Part shown: piece after piece, positions 1 to 11,290 of the stretch
Position numbering within the stretch: the stretch's first letter is position 1
Layout: every line of letters starts with the position of its first letter
Assembly: GCA_002633005.1 (NCBI GenBank)
Contig: NMRA01000323.1
Coordinates: forward strand, 351,449-415,448
Reading direction: 5' to 3'
Length of the DNA: 64,000 nucleotides
From: Phoronis australis
Lineage: Eukaryota > Phoronida > Phoronidae
Program-made: the position numbers and the translations under genes
Notes under the pieces: generated by a model
What the model was told of the DNA's origin: nothing
Databases searched by the model: none
Seen by the model: the letters and a program-made list of their open reading frames with translations, nothing else

Positions 1-1167
1 CGGCCTCTAACGGCGATAATCGTGCTGGTTGTTCTTCACATCGTTCTTGTCCACTTTAACTTGAGAACTACGGGAAGACTGGGCGAAGAAGTGAAAGAGC
101 TGTGTAGTTGTGCTAGTACTCGTGACACTCTACGCAAGCCCAATGGATTGGCCGAATGGGCATCCCCTGGATTTAAACAAGATACAAACGATGGCAACTG
201 TTTCACTACTTTCGAAACAAACAATGGTACAGTTAAAAGAGAAGAGTTTGGCGCTAATAAGGTGAACAATATGAGTTTATTTCACTGCTATCCCTTGAAC
301 GAAAATTTTAAAGAGATAGTCCGCCAAGCGCGACACGGAAATGCATCGGTGGTTTCCCCTATAAATATTCATCCTTATAAACCTTTAACAATGGTGAATT
401 GTGGTAACAAGAAGCATTTCATAGTATACTTAATAAAAAGTCGACCGCAAAATGTTCTAGAGAGAAACGTGATCCGGAAGACGTGGGGCAACGAAAGTGT
501 CGTACCTCATGTTTTAATCAAACGGGTTTTTCTTCTCGGACTCACAACGGAATACCGAATTCTGCCGAGGATCTTCGATGAACAACAGAAACATGGCGAC
601 ATTGTAATGGAAAATTTTCCTGATGTCTATCTACACACTCGCATTAAAATGACGATGGGCTTTCGCTGGGCAACATCACACTGCCCTAAGGCGTCCTTTT
701 TAGTTTTCCTTGACGATGATGTCATTGTTAATCCTTGGAAATTGGTAACGCATTTATCATCCGAAGAAGTACGGAGACAAAAATTATTATATAGCGGAGA
801 GGTGCGCAGGGGGTATCGACCACACCGCTCTCTATCAAGTAAATGGTTTATTTCCATTATCGAGTATCCTTTTGATGCCTACCCAGCATTAGTTCCTGCA
901 GCAACGGCAATAGTTAACATGGAGTTTGCTCGTCAGTTCGTGGTTGCGTCGCCCTATATCAGACCCGTGCATTTTGATGACGTATATCTGGCGATAGTAG
1001 CTCATAAATTAGGTGTCAAACCTAACCACACGGATAACGTTCGTAGTTATTGCTCGTATTACGAAGCATCTAGGGGAAAATTTATTGCATGCGTGGGAGA
1101 GTTTGATCCCCATGTTGTGTGGTTCATTTGGTTTAAGTATCGTGAATTTTATTATCGAAATGGTTGA
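1..1167 (+). CDS. beta-1,3-galactosyltransferase-like protein (GT31), 5'-partial
   Basis: This reading frame is open from the first base of the window and ends with TGA at 1165-1167, so its start codon lies upstream. The first visible residues form a hydrophobic stretch (about residues 3-19, LTAIIVLVVLHIVLVHF), which fits the signal anchor of a type II Golgi membrane protein. The catalytic part shows GT31 hallmarks in order: RNVIRKTWGN (nt 463-492), RVFLLG, an acidic metal-binding motif LDDDV (codons at 712-720 are Asp-Asp-Asp), YSGEV, and FDDVYLA (nt 973-993) in the place of the family's EDVY motif. Several N-glycosylation sequons precede the catalytic part (NNGT, NNMS). It probably transfers galactose or GlcNAc in beta-1,3 linkage onto glycans in the Golgi. 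The exact donor and acceptor cannot be read from the sequence. The visible part is intronless, as is common for B3GALT genes. Confidence 0.85.
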   Translation, partial: RPLTAIIVLVVLHIVLVHFNLRTTGRLGEEVKELCSCASTRDTLRKPNGLAEWASPGFKQDTNDGNCFTTFETNNGTVKREEFGANKVNNMSLFHCYPLNENFKEIVRQARHGNASVVSPINIHPYKPLTMVNCGNKKHFIVYLIKSRPQNVLERNVIRKTWGNESVVPHVLIKRVFLLGLTTEYRILPRIFDEQQKHGDIVMENFPDVYLHTRIKMTMGFRWATSHCPKASFLVFLDDDVIVNPWKLVTHLSSEEVRRQKLLYSGEVRRGYRPHRSLSSKWFISIIEYPFDAYPALVPAATAIVNMEFARQFVVASPYIRPVHFDDVYLAIVAHKLGVKPNHTDNVRSYCSYYEASRGKFIACVGEFDPHVVWFIWFKYREFYYRNG

Positions 1168-1859
1168 TTGGAGACTTTCACGAAATTTGGCGACTGATCC
1201 CTTGGAATCGTTGACGTACTGGGTGATGCCAGACAAAGTTCTAACTAAGGAGAAGCAGGTTAGAGCTTAGGCCCTACATAATGCAGTTAAGGAAAGTTAG
1301 CTTATTGTATTTCAGAGCTTGGAGTTTTTGTTTTGACTAAGGCAACTTCAAAAAAATACACATGCAACTGAAAGATGTAGGGGTTGCTTTCTTTAATAAA
1401 AATTCAAACTATTTGTGCGCTGTGGCTATGCTCTCTATGACTAACATGATTACTTTCTATTACACCTTTCAGTTCATAATGTTGTGTTGATAATAATTCA
1501 TACGTTAAAAATTATATTAATGGATTAGACATTTACGCGTTTTTATAAGCAATACCATGTGTTTCACAGAGACACTCGTTATTATGATTTTCTGGTTGTA
1601 CTAGCCAAATTTCTCTGGGCTCTGATTTATTATTCTGCTAATGGGGTGGCATGACATATTGGCGCTCTCTAGAGTAATGAGAGCACGATTTAGAATTGAT
1701 GGACAGGAATTCAATTACTGCATAGTTTATCGTTCAGAAAATGCATATGCTATCGTTATAGTCAATTTTTAAGTACGTACCACTCTGAACTAGTAAACTA
1801 CGGTTTCCACCACGAAGCTTCGAGGTGATTTATTTGACCTGTTAAAAGAGATGGCTGCA

Positions 1860-2480
1860 AATAACAGGGACGGATCCAGGATTTTGAGTTAGGGGTGGCC
1901 AAGGCAGAGTATTAGTCAGGATTTTGCCCGTCAGACATTCGCATCCCCGAACTGCCAAATGGAATCTGGCAAAATTTTAGTTGGGGCCATGGCCCCCTTG
2001 CCCCCCTCTAAATCAGCATCTGAATAAAACAAAGATGAAGTTGTAGGAGAAAAAAGTTGAGTGCCCTCCTCCCATAAGTATTTTACTGAAATTAACACGT
2101 GCCATTGATTCAGGGGAGAAAACTGGCTCTCAAAATGTCGGACTAATATTGTCAATTCCAACCTCGTATACCATATGCGGATTTAGGAGGGGCCCAGGGG
2201 GCCACCCCCTCCCCTTGGCTGCCGGAAGCAAAATGAAACAACAGCATCTTAAAGCGTGAGAAAATATTGAGTTCAGCAACTAGGGGGGCTAGGACGGAAT
2301 CGTGCATTCCCTTTTTATTTTTTTTAGTCCACCGATAGATTTCCTGAACAAAAGGTCCACATCCCCGGCCCCCACAAATTTTTAGCAGCCTGTGTGCATA
2401 CAAGCGCGATTTGCCCAATTCCCCGAGGCAACCTGTTGCTCCCCCCCCCGTTATGGTATCCTAGGTCCACCACTGTATAC
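1860..2480. mobile_element. degenerate transposon-like repeat with CAGKGRYGGA-type ends
   Basis: A block begins with CAGGGACGGATCCAGG near 1867 and ends with the reverse complement of CAGTGGTGGACCTAGG near 2477. These look like decayed terminal inverted repeats of about 16 bp. The inside carries G- and C-rich runs (such as the one near 2190-2215) and no transposase frame. The same sequence is found in the second tandem copy (about 8900-9600), and related pieces occur at 4611-4675, 38063-38110 and 62797-62925. The flanks show no clean target duplication, so the block may be composite. Superfamily is uncertain; hAT-like ends are possible. Confidence 0.45.
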
Positions 2481-2719
2481 AATGCCCTCTTGTAAATGCC
2501 TTTATTGACCTCGTGACCTCAAGGTCTTTTGTAGGAGAATGTTGTGCTTGAACTTTTGGGGTTTTCCGATAAATGTTTGCTTTCTTAAGAGCGCAGTTTT
2601 CTGTGCTTCGCTTCTTCATTTCCAATCACATGATAACTGTCACTAATGGCCTGTTGTTAGGGCTGTACCAGTGATTACGCTCGTTTCTGTTGAGCTGTTC
2701 AAACATTCTTTCCACAAGC

Positions 2720-5090
2720 GCCATCTTTTGGGCAATATTTGTCGTATGTCGCCAACGATAGAAGAATTCTGCACTAAATTTTCACGAGGAATTTAATTTC
2801 AGAAGCCATACATGTCAAAAAATTACCAGTTCCTGTCCTTGACGTTTCAAGTTATTTCAGCCAGTATTTTATTGCAGCTCATGTGATAATTACCCTGTAC
2901 AACAAATTTGGAGCCTAGGCCAACTTTCTCTTGATTTCAAGGGACGGCAACATGGGTTAATGTAGAAAACCTCTGTCCAACTACAAGATACCGGTGAACG
3001 ATACGGTCTCCTAACGGCAAAATAGCTAGTAAAATCTTATTTTACTTAACTTCTGCAAGCTACTAAANTATTGAAACTAAAAAATGAATAACAGTTACAG
3101 AACACTCAGAATTCCACGTTATAGACATACTGTTGTAGTTGTAGCGACAGCAGACGATAATGTAGGCCTTGTTCTTGGGGTGGTCTATTCGCAAATGCGA
3201 CCCAGTCGCAAAATTACCTTTTTTACTCTCGCGACACCTAGCGACCAGATAGCGTATTTGATGACATGCGCGTCAATGTCCCCTAGTCTTCACAAGTGGA
3301 GGAGCATTTTATACATATTTGAATAGTTCGTGAAGAGTACACGTGATTAGGTTTTTGAGTTTTGAAATCGGAAAGAAATGTGACTTTTACAACGTAAAAC
3401 GTGCTGGGCGTGCAACACAATTGGGCCAATTACCAAACCAACTGGCAGCAGGTGGATTTAGAAGCAAGCCGTGTGACATCGTACAGTTCTTGGCATGGTG
3501 TCATTCTCCATTTTGACAGACACGTGGCTTGATGTTCTGATTGCAATTACTTTGTACACGACTGAGGGACAGTTTGAGGCTGCGGAAATACCATAGGTTT
3601 TCCGGATGATTTGGGTATATATAGTCAAGTGCTGCGCCGCACACGATTTATGGGTGGTGCACCACAGGGGGTATAGCCCTCACATTTTTCAGTGCTGCGC
3701 CTCCCATGATTAGTCATGAGCACCATGACCACCTGGTGAGCATACAGTAATGTATCGCATTCAAGACTGGCCGTTTTATCAAGTTATTCGAAATGTTTCA
3801 GCTTTTAGCAGTCAACATTCTTTTTATAAAACCATCAGTGTTCAATTTTATGAGTTCGGCATTGATAAATTGGCATCATAGCCATAGATTTTGACCATTT
3901 TTAAGTGGTCAAAATATTAAAATATCGTTATTGTTCGCGTCATTCAGAATAGAAAAACCTGTAAATATATGTGTTCACGAAAGAACTGTTCGTTCGATAG
4001 CGCTTGAGCCCACGTCCGAAGAGTTGGCTTTGCTTGTTCCACGGCGTCGATCATGACGCTAATCCTTGATAATCGGAGTAAGGAGCAAATTTGTGACGGC
4101 AAAAAGTTACCGCAGACAGTAGATAGGTTTCAGTTCCGCCGTCAATGTCTATGCCACTGTAAATAATTCAACTGGTAATTTGCAATAAGAGCAAATCAAT
4201 GTTTCAAAAAACTATGACAAAGTGCAGTATTTAATTCATCCCAAAATGGATACCGATTGTTTGTTGATCTCAATCCAATTTCAATACGCACCCGACAATC
4301 ATAAAATTTTTAATCGTTTTAGCGTTTTTGTTATGGCAATACTACGGAGCAAAAAGTTTAATTGTCCATGCCGTGATATGATTAAATTTCAAGAATAGAT
4401 GCATTTTTACTCATTGCGCTGGTGAATGTACGGAAACTTCGCTCGATTTGTCTGTGAAGATTTGTACGTGTGGTAACTTCCTGTAGTCTGTAATTATTGA
4501 GTAATACTGACGTAAATGCAGGTCAGAGACGCAAAAGAAACTAAAGAGGCTGTTATAGTTTATCCCATACGTATTGAATCAGTAGAGTGCAATACGGCCA
4601 TGTAATAACATAGGCGGATTTAGGGGGGGGCCCAGGGTCTCGGGCCCCCCCCCCCCTTGGCTGCCGCAAAAAAATAAAACAGTAAGATTGTAGGGAAATA
4701 AATGTTGAGTTTATTAATTAACCCCGGTAATTAAAAGTATACGGATGAAAAAAGATTTAAATGTGTGCAGTTTTAGTGTTGGGGGGNACCTCCCGCACTA
4801 CCTCAACAGCGACATCTGACAGAGAATGTCCAAAAGGTAGGTCAATGTCGACTCGACGTCGATAGCCGGTTCGATCACCAAACTTTTAGAAAATAGATTA
4901 AAGTAATGATTTGCAACAGTGAGAGTAATACTCAACATGCAATCAGGTCTCAATCGTAACATCCGGAACAAGACTGTTAATTATATAACAGTTCTGTCTC
5001 AGTCATTTGCTAAAATTATATCGTCTGCAACTCAGGCGCCGATTCCACGGTAACTACAGTATCAAATATTGTTGTTCTTTAATTATTTTC
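2720..5090. other. non-coding stretch, copy-1 specific
   Basis: I see no supported gene here. Two single-N assembly joins occur at 3068 and 4787, the second beside a G run. At 3187-3218 a short fragment (GCAAATGCGACCCAGTCGC) resembles the subterminal repeats of the element at 60152-62332. At 3625-3700 lies a repeat with GCTGCGCCGCAC that resembles sequence near 24490-24570. At 4611-4675 is a G/C-run repeat piece shared with 2178-2215. Confidence 0.5.
3068..3068. other. assembly join (N)
   Basis: A single N, like those at 4787, 8428, 10310 and 35689. Several sit exactly where the tandem copies differ or beside homopolymers. They probably stand for gaps or merged contigs of unknown true length. 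Confidence 0.7.
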
Positions 5091-5109
5091 AGGAGATATT
5101 ACAAATTCA

Positions 5110-5850
5110 GTGCTCAGTTGCTGTCGTTTTTACTCTGTTACCTCTTTTTAAGTAGTAAATCGTTACATTTAAAACTGTTTCTTTTACTGGAGAAAACTTG
5201 CAACCTAACCGGGCGCAAGTACATACATATAGGATGTGATCCGCCACGTGAACAGTCTGAGAGAAGTACTTAGAAAATCTGCGGGAAAATGTAAGAAACT
5301 TAGGAATTCGAAGCGTATGGGATAAATACAAAACGTACCTCGATTGGCGTACATAAAGTAATGTCCCACTCGACATTATTCCGCGTGATAATGTCTCGTG
5401 GGATATTACTTCATGTATGCCATTCTCGGTACGTTTTGTGTATGTTTATTGCAATTGTACCCTGATGATGCTATGTTCACTTTTATTGGAAGTCAATCCT
5501 AATGATATATATAAAATAAAGATACACAATGCACTGTTACCGTTATTTTCATCATTGTTATCTCTTTTCAAGTAATTTATCGTTACTTTTAAAATTGTTT
5601 CTTTTACTACAGAAATTTTGCAACGCAGCGCGCAAGTACATACGTATAGGATGTTATTCGCTTCGTGAACACTCTGAGTGAAGTATTTAAAAAAATCTAA
5701 CGAAAAAATGAAAGAAACTTAAGAATTCGAAGCGTATTGACCTCGACTTTGGGTTTAAGTAGTTACGTGGAAAAATGTCTCGTTGGATATTACTTCATTT
5801 ACGCCACTTTCGGTACGTTTCATGTATACACTGTATACAACACTTATCTA
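5110..5850. repeat. diverged tandem duplication of about 0.4 kb
   Basis: The segment beginning near 5110 recurs near 5545 with clear divergence. Shared landmarks are TTTAAAACTGTTTCTTTTAC against TTTAAAATTGTTTCTTTTAC, then GCGCAAGTACATAC, then GAATTCGAAGCGTAT, then ATGTCTCG-GGATATTACTTCA, then CGGTACGTTT. No coding frame is conserved between the copies, so this is a non-coding repeat, possibly a mobile element inserted twice. Confidence 0.7.
5324..5445. repeat. imperfect inverted repeat (foldback), arms of about 55 bp
   Basis: The left arm (from TACAAAACGTACC through GTAATGTCCCACTCG and ACATTAT) pairs with a right arm (ATAATGTCTCGTGGGATATTAC through GGTACGTTTTGTGTA). Only a few bases lie between the arms. 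A single diverged half of the same repeat occurs at 5768-5830. The structure looks like a small foldback or MITE-type element. No target duplication was identified. Confidence 0.7.
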
Positions 5851-6188
5851 TCATCCGGAAAGGTGGGACCCGGAATGCAACGAGTACGTTGTGCAACAAA
5901 TCATGCTTCAACTAGTTAAAACTAGTTCTCTGTGTTAACGAATAATGTTGAATCATAAATCTGTCAACGAACTTGTGACGTTTTGTTAACCGCGTCTAAA
6001 AGCAAAAAAATACGTAACGGCATTAAGCGGCTCCCAGAATAAAAATACTCATCTCTTACGCAACAACAATCCATTGCAGTCAACAAGCTCTGATCTGCTA
6101 CTGTAATTGAATAATGTGAGGCACACAAGTTTTTCAGTTAATAATTTCTAACAAAATCTATTCCCAGCGTTCTTCTGTTTGAAGCGCA

Positions 6189-7160
6189 TCAAAACAATGT
6201 GTTCCTTGAAGCAAGGAAAGTCGCATTTAGTTCCTTGGGATTCCAAGTACGACAGCAAGACCCCTGGTGGTCATAGACTTCGTGTCCGGTTTGGAAAAGC
6301 TTTCCATAAACCCAACAAATGTGGCTGTTACATGGTTGCAGCCGCCATTTTTTTCGATGGGAATCCCGCATCGAGGACATTTCCGGCGCTTTTCCGGATC
6401 GCCTTGCAGCCACACGTTCAAGTACTCCTCTTCTTTCGTCACTTTGTATTCTTCGCAAGAAAGGCCCACGTGGAATGGCACGTGGCACGAGGAGCAAACT
6501 GCAGTCTGACAACAATCGCAGTTGAATTTGGCGGTGGTTTGCGACACCTTGTAGACATTCGGACAGTCAGGTGTTGGACAAAAGCGGTATTAGGATTTTT
6601 CGCGTTGTACGAGGGCAGATACGGCAGCTTCTTTGACGCGTTTTAGCAAAGTTGGTTGAAGTTTTTCAAATGTTATCAGATCTCGCCTTACCAGTGGCAT
6701 ATTGCACCCCTCTTTGGCGCAGACGATAGGAAATGCCTTGGTATCTACAGAACTTCCAACCATGTTAAGACCGCATTCTTTGCAGTAGGGATGGCCGCAA
6801 AACTCGAGGCGCTGAAGGTCATCTTTCTCTATAGGGACCAGCAGACAGCACAGTCGACTGATGCTTCAACAGTCACGAGCGTCTGGGGCATGGTTGAAGC
6901 CACATCTTTCACGTCAGACAACACCTTTGCTTTGCTCTGCATTCCTCGGACCCATAGACACGCAAAGAGCGCACTTTCATGACCAACTCAACGCGTTCTG
7001 CGCCACATTTGGACCTGAGTGCTTCGAAGTCTATTCAGTATCTTCTGATGAGTTCTTTCAGTAGGCCACGAGGCATTTCTTTTGAACACATACATGTACA
7101 GATGTCACAATAATCATGGGCTGCGTATGAGGACAAAAAGTCGTCGATTGCAACTCTCAC
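6189..7160 (-). pseudogene. broken RBR (RING-IBR-RING) E3 exon, copy 1
   Basis: Read on the minus strand from a preserved 3' splice site (TTGCAG then GTGAGAGTTGC at 7160), this matches exon 2 of gene B almost end to end. Recognisable pieces are EMPRGLLKEL, VRSLRVYGSEE, VDCAVCW, CSSCHVPFHVGLSCEEY, CPRCGIPIEKNGGCNH, and a C-terminal YDHQGSCCRTW. Lesions include a TGA after IRRY (7035-7037), a frame change near the SKGK region, and a 1-nt deletion in the CWSPIEKDD segment (about 6827-6840). A deletion inside RING2 after GGCNH removes the following CxxC and shifts frame. It cannot encode a working E3. It lies downstream of gene A and of the second broken copy. Confidence 0.88.
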
Positions 7161-7208
7161 CTGCAACACGTATTGCGAGAGAAAATATATACGTAAAATC
7201 ATAATCAA

Positions 7209-7282
7209 CTACACGTGTGTGTGTGTGTGTGTGCGTGCGTGCGTGCGTGTGCGTGCGTGCGTGCGTGCGTGTGTGCGTGTGT
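7209..7282. repeat. GT/GCGT microsatellite
   Basis: A run of (GT)n changes into GTGC/GTGCGTGC repeats and back to GT. The copy in the second tandem unit (about 11217-11290) has a different repeat number, as expected for a fast-changing microsatellite. Confidence 0.9.
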
Positions 7283-8466
7283 TTGCATTTCTGAAAATAA
7301 TAATCAAATCTCACTTGAGCAAAATTGCAAAGTCTCTAAATATATGCACAGAACTGCTAGTTATTTAAATAATTTCTATCAATTATTTTTAGACTGTGAT
7401 GCACTCATAATAAATAAAACTTTATTCAACAATTGTGAAACGGTAGTGTAAGGCCAAATTTCACGAAACGAACCCTTGATCTCAACAAATTAGCGAAGTG
7501 CACACGTTAAGTTCACGAAAATGACATTTCTTCTTTACTTACTCATTAAACATGAAAATCCTCAAAAAAGCTAGGCCTATCCTTTGGTTGATATTCGTAT
7601 CAATCGGAATGTGCAACTGAAATTCTTTCACGAAGGAGAAAGTAGCCCTTTAAGAGAATGCGTTTCCGGGGAACTATTTTACGGTATGTCAGGTTGCCAC
7701 GTCAAAGATTGGGTGGTGAAGCTCGAAACTGCGTTTTTGGTAAAAATACGTGGATTCGTTTCTTTTTCAGAAGCGTATGCACTCCGTCACAACTTTGAAT
7801 AAACGTTAAAGATCCACGCATGGGTACTCAGATCTAGCCAAAATCACAAACTTCAAACGGAAATAGCTTTGGTGAATCTCGGCGTTAAAGCAATCAGTAA
7901 ACCCCATTCAGTCAATTGTTTTATCACGGGTAATTGGAATCGTTAAGTCGCAGTATTTCAAAATAAAATAAATACAAAGACTTCCAACCTAAAAACATGA
8001 ACCAAAACAACTGTTTCCAAAGATGACGCTGCATGAACTTTCAAGAACAGGTAACAGAAAAAATCAGATAAGAGGTGTCGAAAACTCTCTTAGAGTGAGC
8101 AAATCATGCCGATGTAAAGGCGAGCACTTTTCTTCCGAAATTTTAGATCCGGATCTGAAGCACCCCTAAACCTTTAATTTCCTACAAAAATGCCAGACAA
8201 AGTTCTAACTAAGGAGAAGCAGGTTAGAGCTTAGGCCCTACATAATGCAGTTAAGGAAAGTTAGCTTATTGTATTTCAGAGCTTGGAGTTTTTGTTTTGA
8301 CTAAGGCAACTTCAAAAAAATACACATGCTACTGAAAGATGTAGGGATTACTTTCTTTAATAAAAATTCAAACTATTTGTGCGCTGTGGCTATGCTCTCT
8401 ATGACTAACATGATTACTTTCTATTACNCCGGGTTCGACCCCTTCCTAGGTTTCCCGCCAAATCGA

Positions 8467-8485
8467 TATCTCACTAGTGAGATAA
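8467..8485. repeat. short perfect palindrome
   Basis: TATCTCACTAGTGAGATA is an 18-bp perfect palindrome within the stretch 8429-8540 that is absent from the other tandem copy. It starts just after an assembly N. It may be the tip of a mobile element or a join to unrelated sequence; its function is unknown. Confidence 0.6.
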
Positions 8486-9840
8486 CTTTATGGGTTATTA
8501 CACGTTTTGTATTTGCCATTTGACGCTAATGTTGTGGTATAATAAATTATATCAATGAATTAGACATTTACGCGTTTTTATAAGCAATACCATGTGTTTC
8601 ACAGAGACACTCGTCATTACGATTTTCTGGTTGTACTAGTCAAATTTCTCTGGGCTCTGATTTATTATTCTGCTAATGGGGGGCATGGCATATTGGTGCT
8701 CTCTAGAGTAATGAGAGCACGATTTAGATTTGATGGACAGGAATTCAATTACTGCATAGTTTATCGTTCAGAAAATGCATATGCTATCGTTATAGTCAAT
8801 TTTTAAGTACTTACCACTCTCAACTAGTAAACTACGGTTTCCACAACGAAGCCTCGAGGTGATTTATTTGACCTGTTAAAAGAAATGGTTGCAAATAACA
8901 GGGACGGATCCAGGATTTTGAGTTAGGGGTGGCCAAGGTAGAGTATTAGTCAGGATTTTGCCCGTCAGACATTCGCATCCCCGAACTGCCAAATGGAATC
9001 TGGCAAAATTTTAGTTGGGGCCATGGCCCCCTTGTCCCCCTCTAAATCAGCCTCTGAATAAAACAAAGATGAAGTTGTAGGAGAAAAAATTGAGTGCCCT
9101 CCTCCCATAAGTATTATACTGAAATTAACACGTGGTTAAGTCTGGGTTATTTTAACTATCGTGTAGGCTTCAATATTTTAATTGCGGCCTGGTTATAGCG
9201 TAGCATTGAAAACTATCGTAGTTTGATGCCATTGAATCAGTGGAGAAAACTGGCTCTCAAAATGTCGGACTAATATTGTCAATTCCATCCTCGTATACCA
9301 TAGGCGGATTTATTAGGGGCCCAGGGGGCCACCCCCTCCCCTTGGCTGCCGGAAGCAAAATGAAACAACAGCAGCTTAAAGCGTGAGAAAATATTGAGTT
9401 CAGCAACTAGGCGGGCTAGGACGGAATCGTGTATTCCCTTTTTATTTTTTTAGTCCACCGATAGATTTCCTGAACAAAAGGTCCACATCCCCGGCCCCCA
9501 CAACTTTCTAGCAGCCTGTGTACATACAAGCTCGCTTTGCCCAATTCCCCGAGGCAACCTGTTGCCCCTCCCGTTATGGTATCCTAGGTCCACCACTGTA
9601 TACAATGCCCTCCTGTAAATGCCTTTATTGACCTCGTGTTGTTTGCTCAAGGTCTTTTGTAGGAGAATTTTGTGCTTGAACTTTTGGGTTTTTCCGATAA
9701 ATATTTCTTTTCTTAAGAGCGCAGTTTTCTGTGCTTCGTTTCTTCATTTCCAATCATAACTGTCACTAATGGCCTGTTGTTAGGGCTGTACCAGTGATTA
9801 CGCTCGTTTCTGTTGAGCTGTTCAAACATTCTTTCCACAA

Positions 9841-10200
9841 GTGCTGAAATCTCGAGTATGAGGATGATTCTGAGTACGGAGATTAGAGACCGGGCCCAGG
9901 ACCCGGTCTCCAATCTCCGTACTCAGACTCGAATCATGCTCAAACTCACACTTCATACTCAACTCGAGTACAGACTCAGCTTTGGTGTATTCAATGTCAC
10001 ACTCGGAAAATCTGAACTCGAAATTTCGAGCACGTACTCTGTTTTCGAGTGTACTCGAACTGAAGTGTATCTCATCTATATTTTGAGTACGATTTTGAGT
10101 AAAAATTCGGAGTCTATGCTCAATTTTCAGGTTTGGTATTGCAGTGTGCTTGAAATCGTACTCGAAAATAAATACGAGCCAGAGAACAAAATATCGAAAC
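9841..10200. repeat. palindrome-rich block with a 40-bp-arm hairpin
   Basis: The arms at about 9856-9894 and 9902-9941 are near-perfect reverse complements around TGAGTACGGAGATT and AGACCGGG, with a loop of about 7 bases. The next 250 bp are crowded with CTCGAGTAC, ACTCGAA and CGAAATTTCG words that are self-complementary or paired with each other. The block replaces the middle of the duplicated unit. It does not resemble a gene. Confidence 0.75.
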
Positions 10201-10310
10201 GGAACCAAGAAACACAGCAAATCTAAAAAATAAGTCCTCTTATCGTACCTCAGCACTTCAATTTCAGTTCAGAGATACTAGTTTTCATCTTAAATCTTCT
10301 TATTCTTCAN

Positions 10311-11164
10311 TAAACCCAACAAATGTGGCTGTTACATGGTTGCAGCCGCCATTTTTTTCGATGGGAATCCCGCATCGAGGACATTTCCGGCGCTTTTCCG
10401 GATCGCCTTGCAGCCACGCGTTCAAGTACTCCTCTTCTTTCGCCACTTTGTATTCTTCGCAAGAAAGGCCCACGTGGAATGGCACGTGGCACGAGGAGCA
10501 AACTGCAGTCTGAAAACAATCGCAGTTGAATTTGGCGGTGGTTTGCGACACCTTGTAGACATTCGGACAGTCAGGTGTTTGACAAAAGCGGTATTAGGAT
10601 TTTTCGCGTTGTACGAGGGCAGATACGGCAGCTTCTTTGACGCGTTTTAGCAAAGTGTGTTGAAGTTTTTCAAATGTTATCAGATCTCGCCTTACCAGTG
10701 TCATATTGCACCCCTCTTTGGCGCAGACGATGGGAAATGCCTTGGTATCTACAGAACTTCCAACCATGTTAAGACCGCATTCTTTGCAGTAGGGATGGCC
10801 GCAAAACTCGAGGCGCTGAAGGTCATCTTTCTCTATAGGGACCAGCAGACAGCACAGTCAACTGATGCTTCAACAGTCACGAGCGTCTAGGGCATGGTTG
10901 AAGCCACATCTTTCACGTCAGACAACACCTTTGCTTTGCTCTGCATTCCTCGGACCCATAGACACGCAAAGAGCGCACTTCCATGACCAACTCAACGCGT
11001 TCTGCGCCACATTTGGACCTGAGTGCGTCGAAGTCTATTCAGTATCTTCTGATGAGTTCTTTCAGTAGGCCACGAGGCATTTCTTTTGAACACATACATG
11101 TACAGATGTCACAATAATCATGGGCTGCGTATGAGGACAAAAAGTCGTCGATTGCAACTCTCAC
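10311..11164 (-). pseudogene. broken RBR E3 exon, copy 2 (positional exon 3 of gene A)
   Basis: This is the nearest RBR exon downstream of the gene A helicase exon, with an intact acceptor (TTGCAG before 11164). Joined to the gene A donor at 12603 it stays in phase, reads about 41 residues that match gene B (VRVAIDDFLSSYA, EMPRGLLKEL), then meets TGA at 11039-11041. Beyond that it carries the same frameshifts as the copy at 6189-7160, plus its own TAG (10887-10889, where the other copy has CAG). Its 3' part is cut off at 10311 beside an assembly N, inside RING2. The RBR function is lost. Confidence 0.87.
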
Positions 11165-11216
11165 CTGCAACACGTACTGCGAGAGAAAATATATACGTAA
11201 AATCATAATCAACTAC

Positions 11217-11290
11217 ACGTGTGTGTGTGTGTGTGTGTGTGTGCGTGCGTGCGTGCGTGTGCGTGCGTGCGTGCGTGTGTGCGTGTGTTT
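11217..11290. repeat. GT/GCGT microsatellite (copy 2)
   Basis: This is the counterpart of the repeat at 7209-7282, with more leading GT units and fewer trailing GCGT units. It lies just upstream of the acceptor of the broken RBR exon. Confidence 0.9.

Larger units (their letters stand above)
1229..8190. repeat. tandem duplication unit 1
   Basis: This is the first of two tandem copies. The opening block 1229-2719 recurs at 8191-9840, and the closing block from about 6311 to 8190 recurs at 10311-12197. The join at 8190/8191 connects the sequence that ends copy 2 (TTTCCTACAAAAAT) directly to the sequence that begins copy 1 (GCCAGACAAAG), which is the signature of a head-to-tail duplication. The middle part 2720-6310 exists only in this copy. 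By eye, base differences between copies are a few per hundred. No intact gene lies in the unit; it holds the broken RBR exon at 6189-7160. Confidence 0.85.

Noticed and set aside
6179-6646. Plus-strand 155-aa ORF
   Set aside because: It is antisense to the broken RBR exon; the Cys-rich zinc-binding pattern is only on the minus strand.
7114-7314. His/Thr- or Cys/Val-repeat ORFs at the GT/GCGT microsatellite
   Set aside because: They are translations of simple repeat DNA.
9813-10256. ORFs of 137 and 144 aa on opposite strands reading similar peptides (DPVSNLRTQ and GPVSNLRTQ)
   Set aside because: The similar peptides arise because the DNA is palindromic, not because of a protein-coding gene.
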